Positions 47,560 through 59,740 are shown, numbered from the stretch's first letter. The stretch: 64,000 nucleotides of DNA from Hetaerina americana (GCA_022747635.1 JAKTNV010000009.1:62676767-62740766); one strand, 5' to 3'. The notes: generated by a model not told the origin, from the letters alone. Program-made: numbers and translations.

Positions 47560-47815
47560 TAGAGCTCATCTCGTACTGATCCCAAAGGCGTGAGAGATTC
47601 ACACATTAGGGTATTAGAAGCCAGGCCAGCTCCTTTCCTTGTGAAGACTGCGGTTTCCCGGGAGGATCTGGAATACGACAAATTATCCAGCAGGCCTGGA
47701 TATTTGGATAAAGCAGAGGGTATTCAGAGGAATCCAACCCAAAATCCAACCTGGGACCACCAGTCCCGGGCTGGATTCTAGGCGGGTACTATACCAATAC
47801 GATCCCACACATATG
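47560..47815 (-). mobile_element. Possible tRNA-derived SINE
   Basis: On minus, A-box-like TATTGGTATAGTACCCGC (47782-47799) and B-box-like AGGTTGGATTT (47742-47752) are correctly spaced, and the block is less AT-rich than its flanks. No second copy in the window to confirm a family. Confidence 0.35.
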
Positions 47816-49926
47816 ATATGAAGTGCTAATGTACAATAAGATGCAATATGTCTAGTGGATTTAATATATGTGTAATGAAAAGTCAAGCTAAGAAAGTTGG
47901 GGTACTCGATGACATTTAGAAATTAGCCACACGTTGCAAATATGAGTCCCATTTTTTCTGATGCAAAAAAATTTAAAATACACTGAAAACAAAATCTCCG
48001 AACAAGGTTGAGGAACATTAGTCCGTTTCATTTCATTATGACGCTCGAAATAAATTGAAAGAACCCTAGGGAGGTCATCAGTTGCATGACCATAAGTCAG
48101 AAAATACATTTTTATAATTACTCAAAGGTGGCGTATCACGACACGGATACGAATATATTTTTCTCAAACTTTTAATTTGAAACTATTGCTATTGGTAAAT
48201 AAAAGAGAAAAACTAAGAAAACGAAATGTTTCATCTCCAATGCATGCACAAATGATATTTCTGAATTTTAAATGAGAACAATCGTCTGAAATAGTATCAA
48301 GATTGGTGGTGCTTGATGGTAATACAACTCAAGGGTATCTAAATAAATAATTTTCAACCACTCCCACTAATTGTAGTTCAATAAGTATCCTATCATGCGC
48401 TTGAATAAAATAAGTTTAGATGTATTCGAACCCATCCACAGTGGGTTAACAAAGCCAAATCGACGAGTTGATTCGGTTAATTTATTAATGCCCAAATTGG
48501 CGAATAATTCTTCAACTATCTCACACTGAATCACTCTTAACTTTTAAATCACTCATAGAAGTGTGAGAATTTAGGAAGAGGAAGATTTCTCGTGTTTCGA
48601 CTAATTTTCTTATAATATTGGCAGCCCAAGAAATCATTCATTCTAAGACACCGGATATTTCACGATGTTCATAAAACCCAAGCGTCTGTTAACTAGGATT
48701 TTTGTTTAACTTGGAAACAATAGAGAATTCCTATTTACAATAGTTCAAACTCCTTTTTGTCAACATGAGTATACTATTGGTAGTATTTCTGTCTATCAGT
48801 GAAAGAGAACTTTAAAGGTCGCTTTGGTCTTAACGAAAGTTAAAAATACTGATGATTTGCTTTAATCAGAGGTTCAAGTCAACATTCTGTTTAAGGAAAC
48901 ATAAAATATGCCCTATACCTCATTTAGCTGAGTCCAAGGGTACCGTCCTGATTTGAGGTCAGGAACCTTCGATCAAAAAGTTTAAATTATTCTTCTTCAA
49001 TCAACGTTCAATTCGTTTTTCATTTGCAGTAATTAATTTGAGCTCTTCCAGCAGAAGGGATTTTTCTACAATGACGAAGGTATATTGCTTTCAGACAAAT
49101 CAGATTACGAATATAAAAATGTCAAAATAAATAAAAAATTTTGAGGCTATTATTAATTTTATTTTTCCACGTAGTTCTATTCTTGTAAAATCACAAACAT
49201 CAATCTATCTTAATATAATCATCGGTCTCTTTTTATTAATTTTATCTATGTACCCATAATATTAGCTTCAACCTTACACTTATTAATACTTTATAAAGCT
49301 TAAATTTGAATTTAAATATGGGCCTGATACCAATCCGCCTGATTATCCGTCGTCGATGTCATATATTCTCTCCGATCAATGGAAGATTTCGAGAGAGAAT
49401 GGTTTGATTTCAACCTAGTTTATGGGTGTCTCAAAAGCGTGGCCCATTTCCTCGCCCTTCATTTTAGTTGTGTAATTTTGGGGTGCTCAGGCACAAACAA
49501 GCCCTTAAGAAGTGATAAATGATCCTCATTTACAGTAACTAATTACGGGGACGTCCGGTTTGATCCAGCCCTCGACTAATCCCTCCTATTTTAAAATTTC
49601 TTCCCATTTTTTCCCACCAAATATTCCATTACCTGTTTCTTGAACGCGCCTTAAACGATTAAAAGAAGTTGAATATGGAAATAGGTCAACCGATAATAAC
49701 AAATAAGTATTAAAATTGGGAATTGAGGCAACCGTTAAAATTTACTTTCGATTTTTGCCTCAAATATGAAAGTTTCGAAGAAAATGTTTGTCAATAAAGT
49801 TTCGATGAAACACCGAAATTTTACTCTACTCATTACGTATTAAGTGAATTAAAGCGATTGTGAATATTTAAAGTTTTAATTGCGTTCATATTTTACTTTC
49901 TAATGTATCGCGCTCAATAGTATAGC
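47816..49926. other. AT-rich sequence, no gene seen
   Basis: A weak tRNA-like pair (TAGCTGAGTCCAAGGGTACC near 48925 and ACCTTCGATCA near 48964) might be a very old SINE. Otherwise empty. Confidence 0.4.
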
Positions 49927-50198
49927 TTGGAAGTGCTCTGGATGACTACAAATTATTACACTTGTTCCGAATACAATATGTGTATTATTAACACGACTGG
50001 TATTCGTACATGGAGCACTCAACCACAGGAACACATTGAATCATCGAAAAAGCTTTACATCCGCTCTTGCGAAGATGTGAGGGTGCACTCGACTGAAAAA
50101 GGATTTGATTGGACGCGGACAAATGGTAGAACGATTACTTCACACCCAATCTCCTCACGCTTGTGTATTCACACAACACTCGGGTGCGTCCGTGACTG
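49927..50198 (+). other. Less AT-rich block with an unrecognised open frame
   Basis: A frame without stops over 100 codons (49927-50229) has no known domain. Its end overlaps the TATA-like element that follows, so the block may be promoter-proximal DNA rather than coding. Confidence 0.2.
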
Positions 50199-50237
50199 TA
50201 TAAAAAATGCTGAGATGGCATTTATCTAAGTTAGTTG
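50199..50237 (+). promoter_or_regulatory. Possible TATA-type core promoter
   Basis: TATAAAA at 50199-50205 is followed about 31 bases later by GTTAGTTG (50230-50237), one base off the arthropod initiator TCAKTY. Spacing is correct for TATA to initiator. No downstream gene is visible, so chance occurrence in AT-rich DNA remains likely. Confidence 0.18.
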
Positions 50238-50750
50238 TTCGCAAACAATTGCTGTTGACTCAATGGGTAGGCACACAAAAATCAATGGAAACCGTCAAAA
50301 AATTATGCATAGAATAAATTGAAAAAAGAATTTTAAAATTCTTTATTAAAAAAAATTAATTCTCTTCCAACGGCATTGATTTTATTTTCCTGAAAGATAT
50401 TGCTGTTACTGCCAATATTTGTTTGAACAAAGTGAAATTTTCGGTAAAACTTTAAATAGAAAATTATTCATTTTTCCTTTTTGTTATTTAAGACTTGAGT
50501 GCTTGCGAAGTATTTAAAAAAAATGCTATACACTTTTGACATCATTCAATTTCTTAATTATAATTCTTTATTATTTATAATTACTTGCATGCTATCTTTA
50601 ATTAGGCCTTCGTCGAGGAATATGTAAGTAATATTCTTTTAGGATTGATCTTCGAAAGAATAAGTTTTTTGGCCCTACCCTAAAGTAATATTGCTATAAT
50701 AATGAATTTAAGCGCGAAAATGTTTTTTCAAGTCAGGGGAATATTGAGAT
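50238..50750. other. AT-rich sequence, no gene seen
   Basis: No supported feature. Confidence 0.5.
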
Positions 50751-51060
50751 GGATAGTAAAAGTTCCGACTCAGGGCCACAAAGAGCGACGCATACGATCG
50801 GTGTTAGGGGTGGGGCCGGCGTGTACCTGAAATCGAGGGAATAGGGGTAGGGAGGGGATTAAATAAATCGCGTTTCGATGGGCTGAAGGAAAAGGGTTGG
50901 GGGTGAGGGGGGAAAAGAGCGAGCGGGTGCGAAGGGGAAGGGGGGGGGATTGGATAATACGATGGATCGACTGTGACGTGCCGGGTCCACGCGATATCGC
51001 ATGGTGATGTCGATTGGCCGAGCAATGCAAAACATTGCATGACGATGTAAAGACGCAGTT
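50751..51060. other. GC-rich, G-biased islet with clustered regulatory-like sites
   Basis: G-rich on plus at 50790-50950. Then a CRE-like TGACGTG (50983-50989), an inverted CCAAT box in GATTGGCC and the palindromic ATGCAAAACATTGCAT (51025-51040). The cluster of short motifs is compatible with a promoter or enhancer, but each alone is weak evidence. Confidence 0.3.
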
Positions 51061-51740
51061 TGCGTGGTTAATTTTGTCCATGCGACATTTCATTTCCCAA
51101 TCAATATCGACATTCTGTTTTTTTTTAAGTATCCAACTGATGTGGCTATTCATGACTTATATAAGGCAATTTATGAGGTTATTTTCGTATATTACCGCAT
51201 GTATCGTCCGTGTCGATATGCTCATTGGATCATGTATATAAGTCATCCACTTGGAGACGAATAGAAAAGGATGTATATCTCATAAAGGGACCGTCAAGTT
51301 GCAAATACCAAAGAAAGGGTCCCCAAAACTTTTTGATTGAGGCCTCTTCAAAAATAACCAAATATGCCAATCCAAAAGTTCTGTCGGAAGTAAACCCACA
51401 GCTAAAGTTAAGCTATGAAAATTTATGAGAGCAGAGACCTTTAAAATTTTTTTGTTTTTGCATAATAGTCATTGCGAAAAAAAACTAAGGGATTAAATAA
51501 TGAAATACACAGAATTTCTACGGCTTTGTTCGTTGCTTTAAATTTCTAATGAATTTGATGTCTTTTCTCGATATAATTCAGGCATGCATACTGCTCCAAT
51601 GTGCGCAAATGCTATTTGTGATGTGAATGTGATTTGCAACTTGACTTCAAACCAAGTTGTAGGTGACTGATGGTATCGCCAAGTCGGTTGTACATTGACA
51701 AGTGCTCGACATGTTCAACTCACAGCACGCCGCAACGGCA
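51061..51740. other. AT-rich sequence, no gene seen
   Basis: Three short overlapping frames at 51014-51428 have no domain. Confidence 0.45.
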
Positions 51741-52610
51741 AAAATTCGAATCTCTCACGGATTGAAGCGGGGGGGGGTGTGGGTGGGGATGGGGTGGAGG
51801 GAAGAGTGGCGGGGGTGCGGATAAGGTGTATGGCACGGGTGAGGGGGAGGGGAGAGGAAACGGGGGATGAGGTTGGGTGTGGGTGGAATAATGCGGCGAA
51901 GGTGGAAGAATCTCAAACACGTATTGAGATGAAAGGACCACGCCGACGGAAAGGGATCGGGGGAAACGAATCCTGGTTGGCCGAGGCGGAAAGGAAAGAG
52001 GAGGAGAGGAAAAAAAGAGTGTATGTGTGGGAGTGTGCGTGAGAGTGTTTGTGTGCGTCGGTGGGGAAGGGGGCTGGGCGAATTGAGGAATAAGAAGGCC
52101 GGGAAGAAGGGATCGGAGGGTTTGGAAAGGGTCACTTCAAGGACGGGCCGGAGGAGGGGGATTGGAGTGGGGAGGAGTGCTTCTGGGGGGGAGAAGTCGG
52201 AGGAAAAGGAAAGGAGTGTTAAGAAAGCGAGGGGATCTGAGGGAGGAGAAAGAGTGACTTGAGTTGAAAAGGAACTCGGGGAGGGTGGAAGGGGGAACGA
52301 GAAGGAAGGCCACGGGGGTGGGGGGCGTGTGCGAGGGAGGTACAGAGAGAGAGAGTGAAAATTTGGATGCATCTGAGTCTATCACCAAGCAACGGGAAGG
52401 AGAGAATAAAAACACACGCCCTAAGTGAGATTGGCAGTGGGTGTAAAACTCTCGAACCTCAACAAAAACTTGTATCCCGACTGCCTAAAACTAACCGAGA
52501 TCCTATTAGGCAGCCCCCGGGAGGTTGGCTGAGGGAAGGGGGGGCGTTAGAGGGAATGAGGTCGGGTGGAGGGGACCTGGTTACCCATTCCTCTCACGTA
52601 AGCTATTCCG
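51741..52610. other. Long purine-biased GC-rich islet
   Basis: From about 51755 to 52370 the plus strand is overwhelmingly G and A. The minus frame 51755-52372 (205 codons) and several plus frames are low-complexity Pro/Ser or Gly/Arg products of this bias. Such tracts can form triplex or R-loop structures. No gene is supported. Confidence 0.45.
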
Positions 52611-53189
52611 CTCACGTTCCGTACCAGGAAACAATTACCATTAACTGCACTCGGAGCTATTAGACACCTATTTCCCTTATCTTTACCTTCCGGCATTCTT
52701 TTTTTTATTGCGTAGGCAAGATTTTTCGTGTTTGTCCCCTGGACCAAACGATGCACAATTTTCGCATACTGCTCTGCAAGCTTATTTTGTTAAAGGCCGG
52801 CAGTGATTAGACGTTGAATTGACCAAATATTAGCATGTACAGTAAAAGGATAAACAAATTGTCCAATGTGTATCCTTCAGATAATTTATGCAACGGAAAT
52901 TGGATTGCAATTTTTATAAAATTTATTTTTACCTGAAATGGTACTTTACTCTCAATGGTGAAAAATGTCGGTTGAACTCAGCGAAGTGTGAGTCACATTG
53001 GAATATTGTTGGGGTAAGTGAATAAACAGCTTACAAACAAATGTAAGGGACTGAGCTGAAAACTAGGTGGCTCAAGTAATGGAAGTTGATGGAGAATTGA
53101 AATGGGTAGAGTTAGGCAGGGAGTGAGGTAGAATTACTCGTTATCAGCGGTAATTTTCAACACGTGCTGAGGTACCATTAAAAGTAGCA
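52611..53189. other. AT-rich sequence, no gene seen
   Basis: No supported feature except possible eroded upstream LINE sequence towards 53190. Confidence 0.4.
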
Positions 53190-53745
53190 CAGGATGGGCT
53201 TGAGCTGGGAATGAAAGCTGTTGGGGGAACGATTAGACCAGCCTGGCTTGCAGATGATCGAGCAATAAAGAGTCAGATAGCCAAGAGATAACTGCTGACA
53301 GAAACACTAATTAAGATGCGAAGAAAATATCAGTAAACACTTTCCTTTAGAGCATTGAGCTTCATGGATGTAAGACATGGGTTTTTAGACAAGAGGGTGA
53401 GGATAGACTTGTGGCCTCTGAGAAATGGTTTGGAAAGAGAATGAAGAACATAAGCTGGACAAAGAAGAAGATGAACACGTAGGGTTTAACAGGGTGGGGA
53501 AAGAGAGGAAGCTAATGGTGGAAATATGAAAAGGGTAGATAAAGTGGATGGAGCATGGAGTTATGTGTTGAAGGATATTCTGTAATAGAAGGGAAGATAC
53601 AGGATAAGCGAGGTAGAGAAGGAAGATACGACATAAAGATTGACGGAATTTATGAAGAAATGGGGACGAAAATAATGCAGGGTAAAGCAAGAAAAATGTA
53701 TAGGTTACTAAGAATTAAAAAATTGTGAGGAGCCATGCAAAAACT
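53190..53745 (+). mobile_element. LINE fragment: end of RT and carboxy-terminal region, decayed
   Basis: Plus-strand translation in shifting frames gives LADDRAIKSQIA (around the RT ADD motif, about 53250-53285). It continues with CKTWVFRQEGEDRLVASEKW and FGKRMKNISWTKKKMN (about 53370-53480), and ends KIQDKRGREGRYDIKIDGIY with EEMGTKIMQGKARKM (about 53595-53700). These are hallmark post-RT blocks of arthropod LINEs (C-TW-L, W-RRM--ISW, I-GKRGRGR). Internally deleted, and it ends close to a TA array. Confidence 0.75.
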
Positions 53746-53766
53746 GCTATTAAATAGGTAGAATAA

Positions 53767-53768
<2 letters not shown>

Positions 53769-53822
<54 letters not shown>
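53769..53822. repeat. TA microsatellite
   Basis: TA array between the LINE end and the end of a SINE family B copy. Confidence 0.95.
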
Positions 53823-53824
<2 letters not shown>

Positions 53825-53827
<3 letters not shown>

Positions 53828-54031
53828 TTTCATTCACAGGGAAATAGATAAAGGAAAAGGGATAGGAAAATTATAAAGGACGAACACAGGAGAGGTGGGG
53901 AAGATGGAATCAGGCAAATCACGAGCGTAAAAATATTCCTTAACCGGGATAAATTAATAAATCCTTGACCGGGATATATTTTTAAGCTCGTGATTTGCTT
54001 GATTCCACCTTCCTCACCTCTCCTGTATTCA
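53825..54031. mobile_element. SINE family B palindrome (two partial copies head to head)
   Basis: 53881-53950 and 53961-54030 are inverted copies of the same SINE-B segment (plus motifs ACAGGAGAGGTGGGGAAG and GCAAATCACGAGC) around a ~10-bp spacer. The left copy continues outward through the body to the TA array; the right is shorter. The tRNA-like heads are missing from both. Confidence 0.8.
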
Positions 54032-54051
54032 ATCTTTATTAGTAGTAGCAG

Positions 54052-54350
54052 TATTTAGGGGAGGCGACCGACTGCGAGGTCATTTGCGCCATAGGGGATG
54101 GATGGGAAAGGATGAAGGGTGGAGAGAAACCCGGCGTCGGCATTAGCCTACTCTTTACGAAAGGCGCCAAGGGGTCCGCAGTTTAACGTCCCGTCCGACG
54201 GACGTCGTACTCACTCAAAGTGCCCTCCACAAAGCACCTCAAGTAAGGATCGAGATACCACTGAAAAATATTCAACACCGCCGGGATTTGAACCCGCGCC
54301 CTCAGGGTGGGAAGCCAGTGCGTTAGCCCCCGCACCAATCCCGATCCCCT
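54052..54350 (-). mobile_element. tRNA-derived SINE, family C (with head)
   Basis: Minus-strand head: A-box region GGTGCGGGGGCTAACGCACT (about 54317-54336 reversed) and B box GGGTTCAAATCCC (54283-54295), followed by the body shared with 4477-4707. The tRNA-like part is well preserved, so this copy is fuller than the 4.5-kb one. Plus-strand frames through it (54119-54382) are artefacts. Confidence 0.85.
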
Positions 54351-56130
54351 CAATCTTTACATGCGAGTACCAGGACAACTGATCAGCAGTTAAAGGATTA
54401 CGTGTTCAGATCACCGTCGGATCAAAAGATTTGTCTTTGAAAAATCCAAAATACCGTAATTATGTGGGGTTTGCGCCACGTTTAATGGACAGATAGTGCG
54501 TAGTAAACCAGAAGAGCCTAAACCTTTTGTTGGAACATTGGTATAATAACGACAAGTACCCTTTGCAATTGGTTGCAAGCCGAATGGTTGCTTCCAAAAA
54601 TATCTCAAGTCAACTTTTCAGCAATTATATCCAATTTCCACAAACCGCACATTCTACTAGTTCTGGATCAAGGAAATGAGCATTAAATCTCGTCTCGTCT
54701 TCTGCTCCGACAACGAGGGCAACTTTTACCGAGTCGCCAGCGGTCCGTCCGTTTCCTAACTCGGACGTTCAACGGATCGAGCCATTCTCTCCAAAAAAAA
54801 AAATTGAAAGGAGACCACTCGGTACGAACGAGAGGGATTCAAAAGACAACGAAATAAAATTTGTAAAAGTACGAGAGTCCTCCCTCTCGCCCGAAAGACT
54901 TCTCAATGGAACTGTGACCGACATCCCTGCATTCCTCTGGAAAACAACATAAAAAAACGCACGTGCATCCGAAGCGGAGATTTTTGTGGTTTTTATTGAA
55001 AAGGTCCACATTAGAATTATTTTTTTTTGCACAAGAATACATTTTTCGGATTGCTACGAATCCAGGTCCATATTTTGCCCAAGACAGTTGTTTGATAGCC
55101 TTCTAATAAATTTCAGAAGCGAATTCAATTCGCGAAGTTTCCCATTGCTCTTATTTTTATTAATCTGGATCTTACTTTGAAAAGCTCAACTATGATTAAA
55201 CCGAGAAAGGCTGAGTTTTAATATTCATTGTCCAACTGGCAATATAAAAATACTCTGGGCATAAATATCAGGTGGAAGCATATTCTTTAATCCGTAAAAC
55301 TTTCGCGGAAAAGCTTAACTCCATTCATTGTATTATCAAAAGGTGCTTGGAAATAATAAATATCAATTGAAAAAATAGAAACCTACTTTAGTAAGTATTG
55401 CAAAACAAGTGTAACGGTGACGCCAAGGAATTAATTAGACATAAATGAAAACCAAATGAAAAAATTTAAACCAACCAATACGAGGAATCCTTCAAATTAA
55501 ACTCTGAGTTGCAGTGGATAAAAATACCAAAATAAAATATTTAAACTAATGGTTAAAAGAAATGTTCTTCAAAGTTGTACGAAATAGGTTTGATCTGTCA
55601 AATGTAGCCGTAGTTAGTAACTGGCTTAGGCATCATCAGTGTCAGTTACATGTCAGGCCAATTTCACACAAAAACTGATTTATGAACTAGAAAAAGTCGC
55701 ACAAAAATTCGCTTGCTTCGTAAAAGTTGACCAGACTAAAAGAAAAATATCAAAATAGTAATAATAAATGCAACTCATGAGAGAGACAGTCCCTGTCACA
55801 CATGCGACACTAGATTAAACTTGATGCAAGCTTGACATCATTTCAAATACACCCGTTACATCGACGCAGCCTGCTGCGTCGACAGGTTCCCCGGAAATGG
55901 CAACATAATACGGAATATTGACTAGGGAATGCAGATTCAGGGATTAGTAGCTTCCCTAGCATCCCATTCGAGGCCAGAGCATGTACAGAAGGGAAATAAA
56001 CACATTAAGACATTTCCTTTTAACAGATTTCTTTCCAGTCCAATCCTTATCAAACACACCCCTCAACCAGTCCTACTGATGGCGGTATTCTGCACATAGG
56101 GAGTTGGAATTTCCTATTTTCGCCGGTTTC
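54351..56130. other. AT-rich sequence with a small GC patch
   Basis: 54690-54930 is a little richer in CpG. 55550-55650 carries ATCATCAG and a GGC-rich stem that faintly recall PLE ends, too weak to call. No gene is seen. Confidence 0.4.
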
Positions 56131-57030
56131 CCAACACCCCTCCCCCCCTGTTATATATGTACCCCTCCCCTCCCGCGGGTCTACATGAGGCCTAACGTGC
56201 AGTCACATTTTTTCCGCCACCCCCACTGAGCGATTGGCCCTTCCCGACCTCTGGCGACGGAACGGGGAAGCAGCCTGGAACCTGGAGGCCGGCCGTCGGG
56301 GTGGTTTGCTTCTTGACCGAGACGTGGAAGCCTCGGGGGAGGGGTTGAGCGGTTGTGGGGTCGGGAAGGGGAGGAAGGGACGGGGAAGGGGTCGCGGGAC
56401 GGGCGACGGACGTTCGTTGCCCGGAGTCGTCCCTTAGCTTCCCACGTCGGAGACAACGACTCCGAGCGGAGGGCAAAGGGGCGAAGTCGAGGGAGGTTTA
56501 CGATGAAAGTGAGCGGGAGGTGGGGGATCGCATTGGGACGGGGAGTGGGTTGCGTTGGGTCGGGGCGCACGGCATGCCCGGGAAACAAGAAGGGAATGAG
56601 GGAGGGGCAAGGACTCTTTTTTTTCTCCTCGAAGGGGGAGGGGGGGAGAGGGGTAGTGGAAACGAAAGGGAAAACGCTCTCCGGCGAGAATATGGAACGG
56701 TTTTTTTCGAGAAGAGAGGAAAAAAACAAAAGAGTGACGGGATATTCCGGAGGAATAGACGTGGATTTATAAAAGCGTCCTCTTCCACCTCTCCTCCCTC
56801 ACCCCCCCCAACCCCCTCTTTTGAAATAATAGTGATAAAAAAAAGATGGAAAAGGCTCTTGGAAAATTTGGGACGTGAGAGGTGGACATGCGCGGAATCG
56901 GGCACGCAAACGTCATCGCCGAATTTAGGGCTAATCGTTGAAATGCCAGGTTGATGCATGGGCGCTGTCTTTTTCGGCTGTTCTGGCGGAGGGAATCTCC
57001 CCTCCCCCCTCTCCCTCTATCTTTCCGACA
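56131..57030. other. Large CpG-dense, purine-biased islet
   Basis: The largest GC-rich block of the window. CpG-dense at 56160-56600, G/A-rich on plus at 56320-56760, then a pyrimidine stretch at 56775-56820. Several overlapping frames of 110-200 codons on both strands have low-complexity products without domains. A promoter or CpG island or a 5' exon is plausible; none is proven. Confidence 0.4.
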
Positions 57031-58384
57031 GAGGCTCACCAATGGGATAATAAGTGAATCGGTAAACGAGAAAATGAGGGCAAAACTTTGGCAGCAATGC
57101 ATGCTAATGATTAAAGTTACCTATAATAAGGATATTATATAATGAAAAAATCGTGAATTTCAGTCGAGTGCAATGCTTTCATTCTTGAGATTAGAGAACA
57201 ATCTATTTATATGGACAGATAAATTATAACTAGAGCCGAAAAGTGGTATTAACGTCGAATTACGTGTGCCATTTACCTATACTACTCCTGTCTGATTTGC
57301 AGTATTAAATAAAGAGTTCGATTCGAGTGTGTTTCTTTATTTGAAATCAATTTCGGTAGGTAGAATTTAGGATTGCAGTTATTAATAGTTAACTGATGAA
57401 ATAAAATATGATGAGGTACAGTCCCAATCTGACATGTAGAAAATTAGAGAAGGTTTACATGTAGGAGGGTTATCAAGCCATTGAAATTTTGGCTTAAATT
57501 CACTCAAACACTGGATGAGATGGCAGACAATATTTTTTAATACTGGGGTCAAATAAAAATATTAGCGCATACACTAATACTTATGCCAAAATCGTTAAAT
57601 CAAGTATCGCCACCTTCCAGTGAGAACATTCCGGCAGACAAAATATCCGTTAGGTATCTTATCTCGAGTTCAGGTTTTCAAATGGGCACATTGTCGACAT
57701 GCAATGAGTTTTATGAGTAGGGTTGATTTATATTTTGCTTTGCGGCAAATGAAAGTTCAACATACTATTATTCAAACAATTCTTCCCCCCGACGGAGTGA
57801 CATAGTAATCGAGTTCACTTTCAATGCAGTTTTCAATCACCAAGAGGTGAGTTCGTTATCAATTAAGGGAGAGTGGTGGGCTGTTGGGTGATTATGAAAG
57901 AGGGTTCCGAAATGAGCCTTAGTTGAATTGACGTCTGATTCAGGAAAATTCCATCTAAAGGCACTGGAATAAAAGCTACTGACGAGCGTAAAATCAATCA
58001 GCCTTCAATCTTTCATGCACACAAAAGAAGGTGATATTCTCGAGCGGCACTACATTTGGTGTCAGCGAAATATACGTGTATTTCGAGACAGCTAATAGCC
58101 CAAATAACCACAGCGTTAGTGGATACTCTGCAAAAGCACACGCGTAAGTGTGGTGTATATGGACTTATAGGCAGAGGAGATGTGATATGCATAGGCAAAC
58201 ACAAAACGAATTTTCCCGCGATGCCTGCACTTTTTCGGCTGTGACCAACCGTATTATTCATGTATTCACTCTTATTTCTTACTCTTTACATTTTCTTAGT
58301 CCTTACTCTCCCCATTTTTTTAACAACTCTTTCTCTTTAAAAAAAAATTGTTGTCTCAGGCGTAACTTTATGGAATTTGCATAA
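57031..58384. other. AT-rich sequence, no gene seen
   Basis: No supported feature. Confidence 0.5.
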
Positions 58385-58557
58385 CATATTGAAATGTAAT
58401 GAAATAATTGACTTTGTAATTCCACACACTTTTGAAACCACAAATTCCACACACTTTTGAAAAAGTGTGTTGAATTACAAAGCTAATTATTTCATTATAT
58501 TTCAATATGTCTTTCTCTTTAATTTGGTCCTCTTAATAAATTGACCGTGTACATCAT
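58385..58557 (-). mobile_element. Fold-back terminus of a Penelope-like element (probable)
   Basis: Arms 58385-58433 and 58461-58509 (49 bp each) are complementary at 45 positions. The 27-bp spacer repeats AATTCCACACACTTTTGAAA from the left arm. Just beyond, on minus, is AGCTGATGATGTACAC (58544-58559), a CUGANGA-type box. The layout (hammerhead box, short AT-rich stretch, palindromic end) matches 2017-2162. No coding relic is present. Confidence 0.5.
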
Positions 58558-58559
58558 CA

Positions 58560-59039
58560 GCTCCATTTCATTCTGAAAGCCTCAACGAAGGCGTTTTGTA
58601 GGATATGCTAGGCAGACGGGGAATTTGGATGATTGGGAAGCATTCATGTCTGATGTCATTTTATTTTCGGAAAATAACCATTGCTTAGTTTGTTTTTGTC
58701 AGAAATTCTGCAATGGGCAAATGGTTTCTTGATTTTATTTATTAATTTCTGCCCAAAAGTGAGCAATACCAGGTTATTATAAATGTGTTTCATTCGTGTG
58801 AATGCATACAAGATTGCGGAATGCCAAACACAGGCATGGAAAAGTAAGTCTTTTCTATAATTTTCTCCAATCAATCTCCCACGACCATTTGGACCTTACA
58901 GAGATTGGATTTAAAAATAAATCACCACGAATGGAAATCGTTATTTTCCAATTCATCTGAACGAACACCTCTAGGATAATTTAGGATGAAAGTGGTAGCT
59001 AAATTGGAAATTTCAGTAAAATAGTACTGAAGCAATTAC
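58560..59039. other. AT-rich sequence, no gene seen
   Basis: No supported feature. Confidence 0.45.
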
Positions 59040-59480
59040 TTCGTAGGGGTTGAGAGAGATAGGGGTAGTGGGTGAGGGAGGGGGGAGGACAGAGAGACAA
59101 TTTCCGAAGAGGGGAGGGGTGAAGAAGGAAAAGGACCTCCCCCAGTGGGCATCTTTAAGATCGCATCCAGGTTATTATGACTTCTCCTTGAGCATCGTAT
59201 GCTTTCCTCCCTCCAACCTCCGCTATCAGTCCCCGTCCAGACCTAGCCAATCCCCCGCGAGCACGAGGAAGGTTTTGCGGCGGAACGATTGGAGGTTTGG
59301 GTGAACGTACCGCCTCGAGTCGATGAACTTCATAAACGGAAAAGAAGGTCAAGAGAAAGGAAGGAAGGAGGTCGGAGATGAGAGGTGGAGTTAGCGAGGT
59401 GTGGTGGCCAGTCAGTGGATAGGATATTGGGTTGGGCGAGAGATGGGAATAGGGAAGAGGAAGCGGTGTCTGCTGATTGA
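59040..59480. other. GC-rich, purine-biased islet
   Basis: G/A-rich on plus at 59045-59130 and 59330-59460, CpG-containing at 59220-59330. Frames on both strands lack domains. Possible regulatory island. Confidence 0.3.
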
Positions 59481-59739
59481 TCTATCAATCTAATTAATCG
59501 CGCGTCCCTTGTGTAGGAAGTGAGAGCATGTACCTCGCTGGTTAGAGTTGCCCCTTTCACGTAGCTTCACCTCAATAACCCACCTGTCATGTAGTATTTC
59601 TCTCCCATTCTCCTCATTTGATTAACGTGGGAAGTGGTTTTTGAGAATTATCCGTTTGTTTTTTAGAGTCACGACTTAATGAAATTGAATAAGAACTTCC
59701 GCGCTAATTATAGGTCCACATATAATTGTAAGATAATTA

Positions 59740-59740
<1 letters not shown>

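Noticed and set aside
51755..52372. 205-codon Pro/Ser/Phe-rich minus frame
   Set aside because: Mirror of a purine-biased tract; low complexity only.
54119..54382. Plus frame sharing RKAPRGP and NVPSDGRRTHSKC with the frame at 4480-4671
   Set aside because: The similarity is explained by two copies of SINE family C; the second half is a translated tRNA-like head. Not a conserved protein.
55600..55660. ATCATCAG near a GGC stem, possible PLE end
   Set aside because: No GAAA block at the right place and no palindrome; too weak to call.
56181..56959. Several 110-200 codon frames on both strands
   Set aside because: Mutually overlapping in CpG-dense, purine-biased DNA; none has a recognisable domain.
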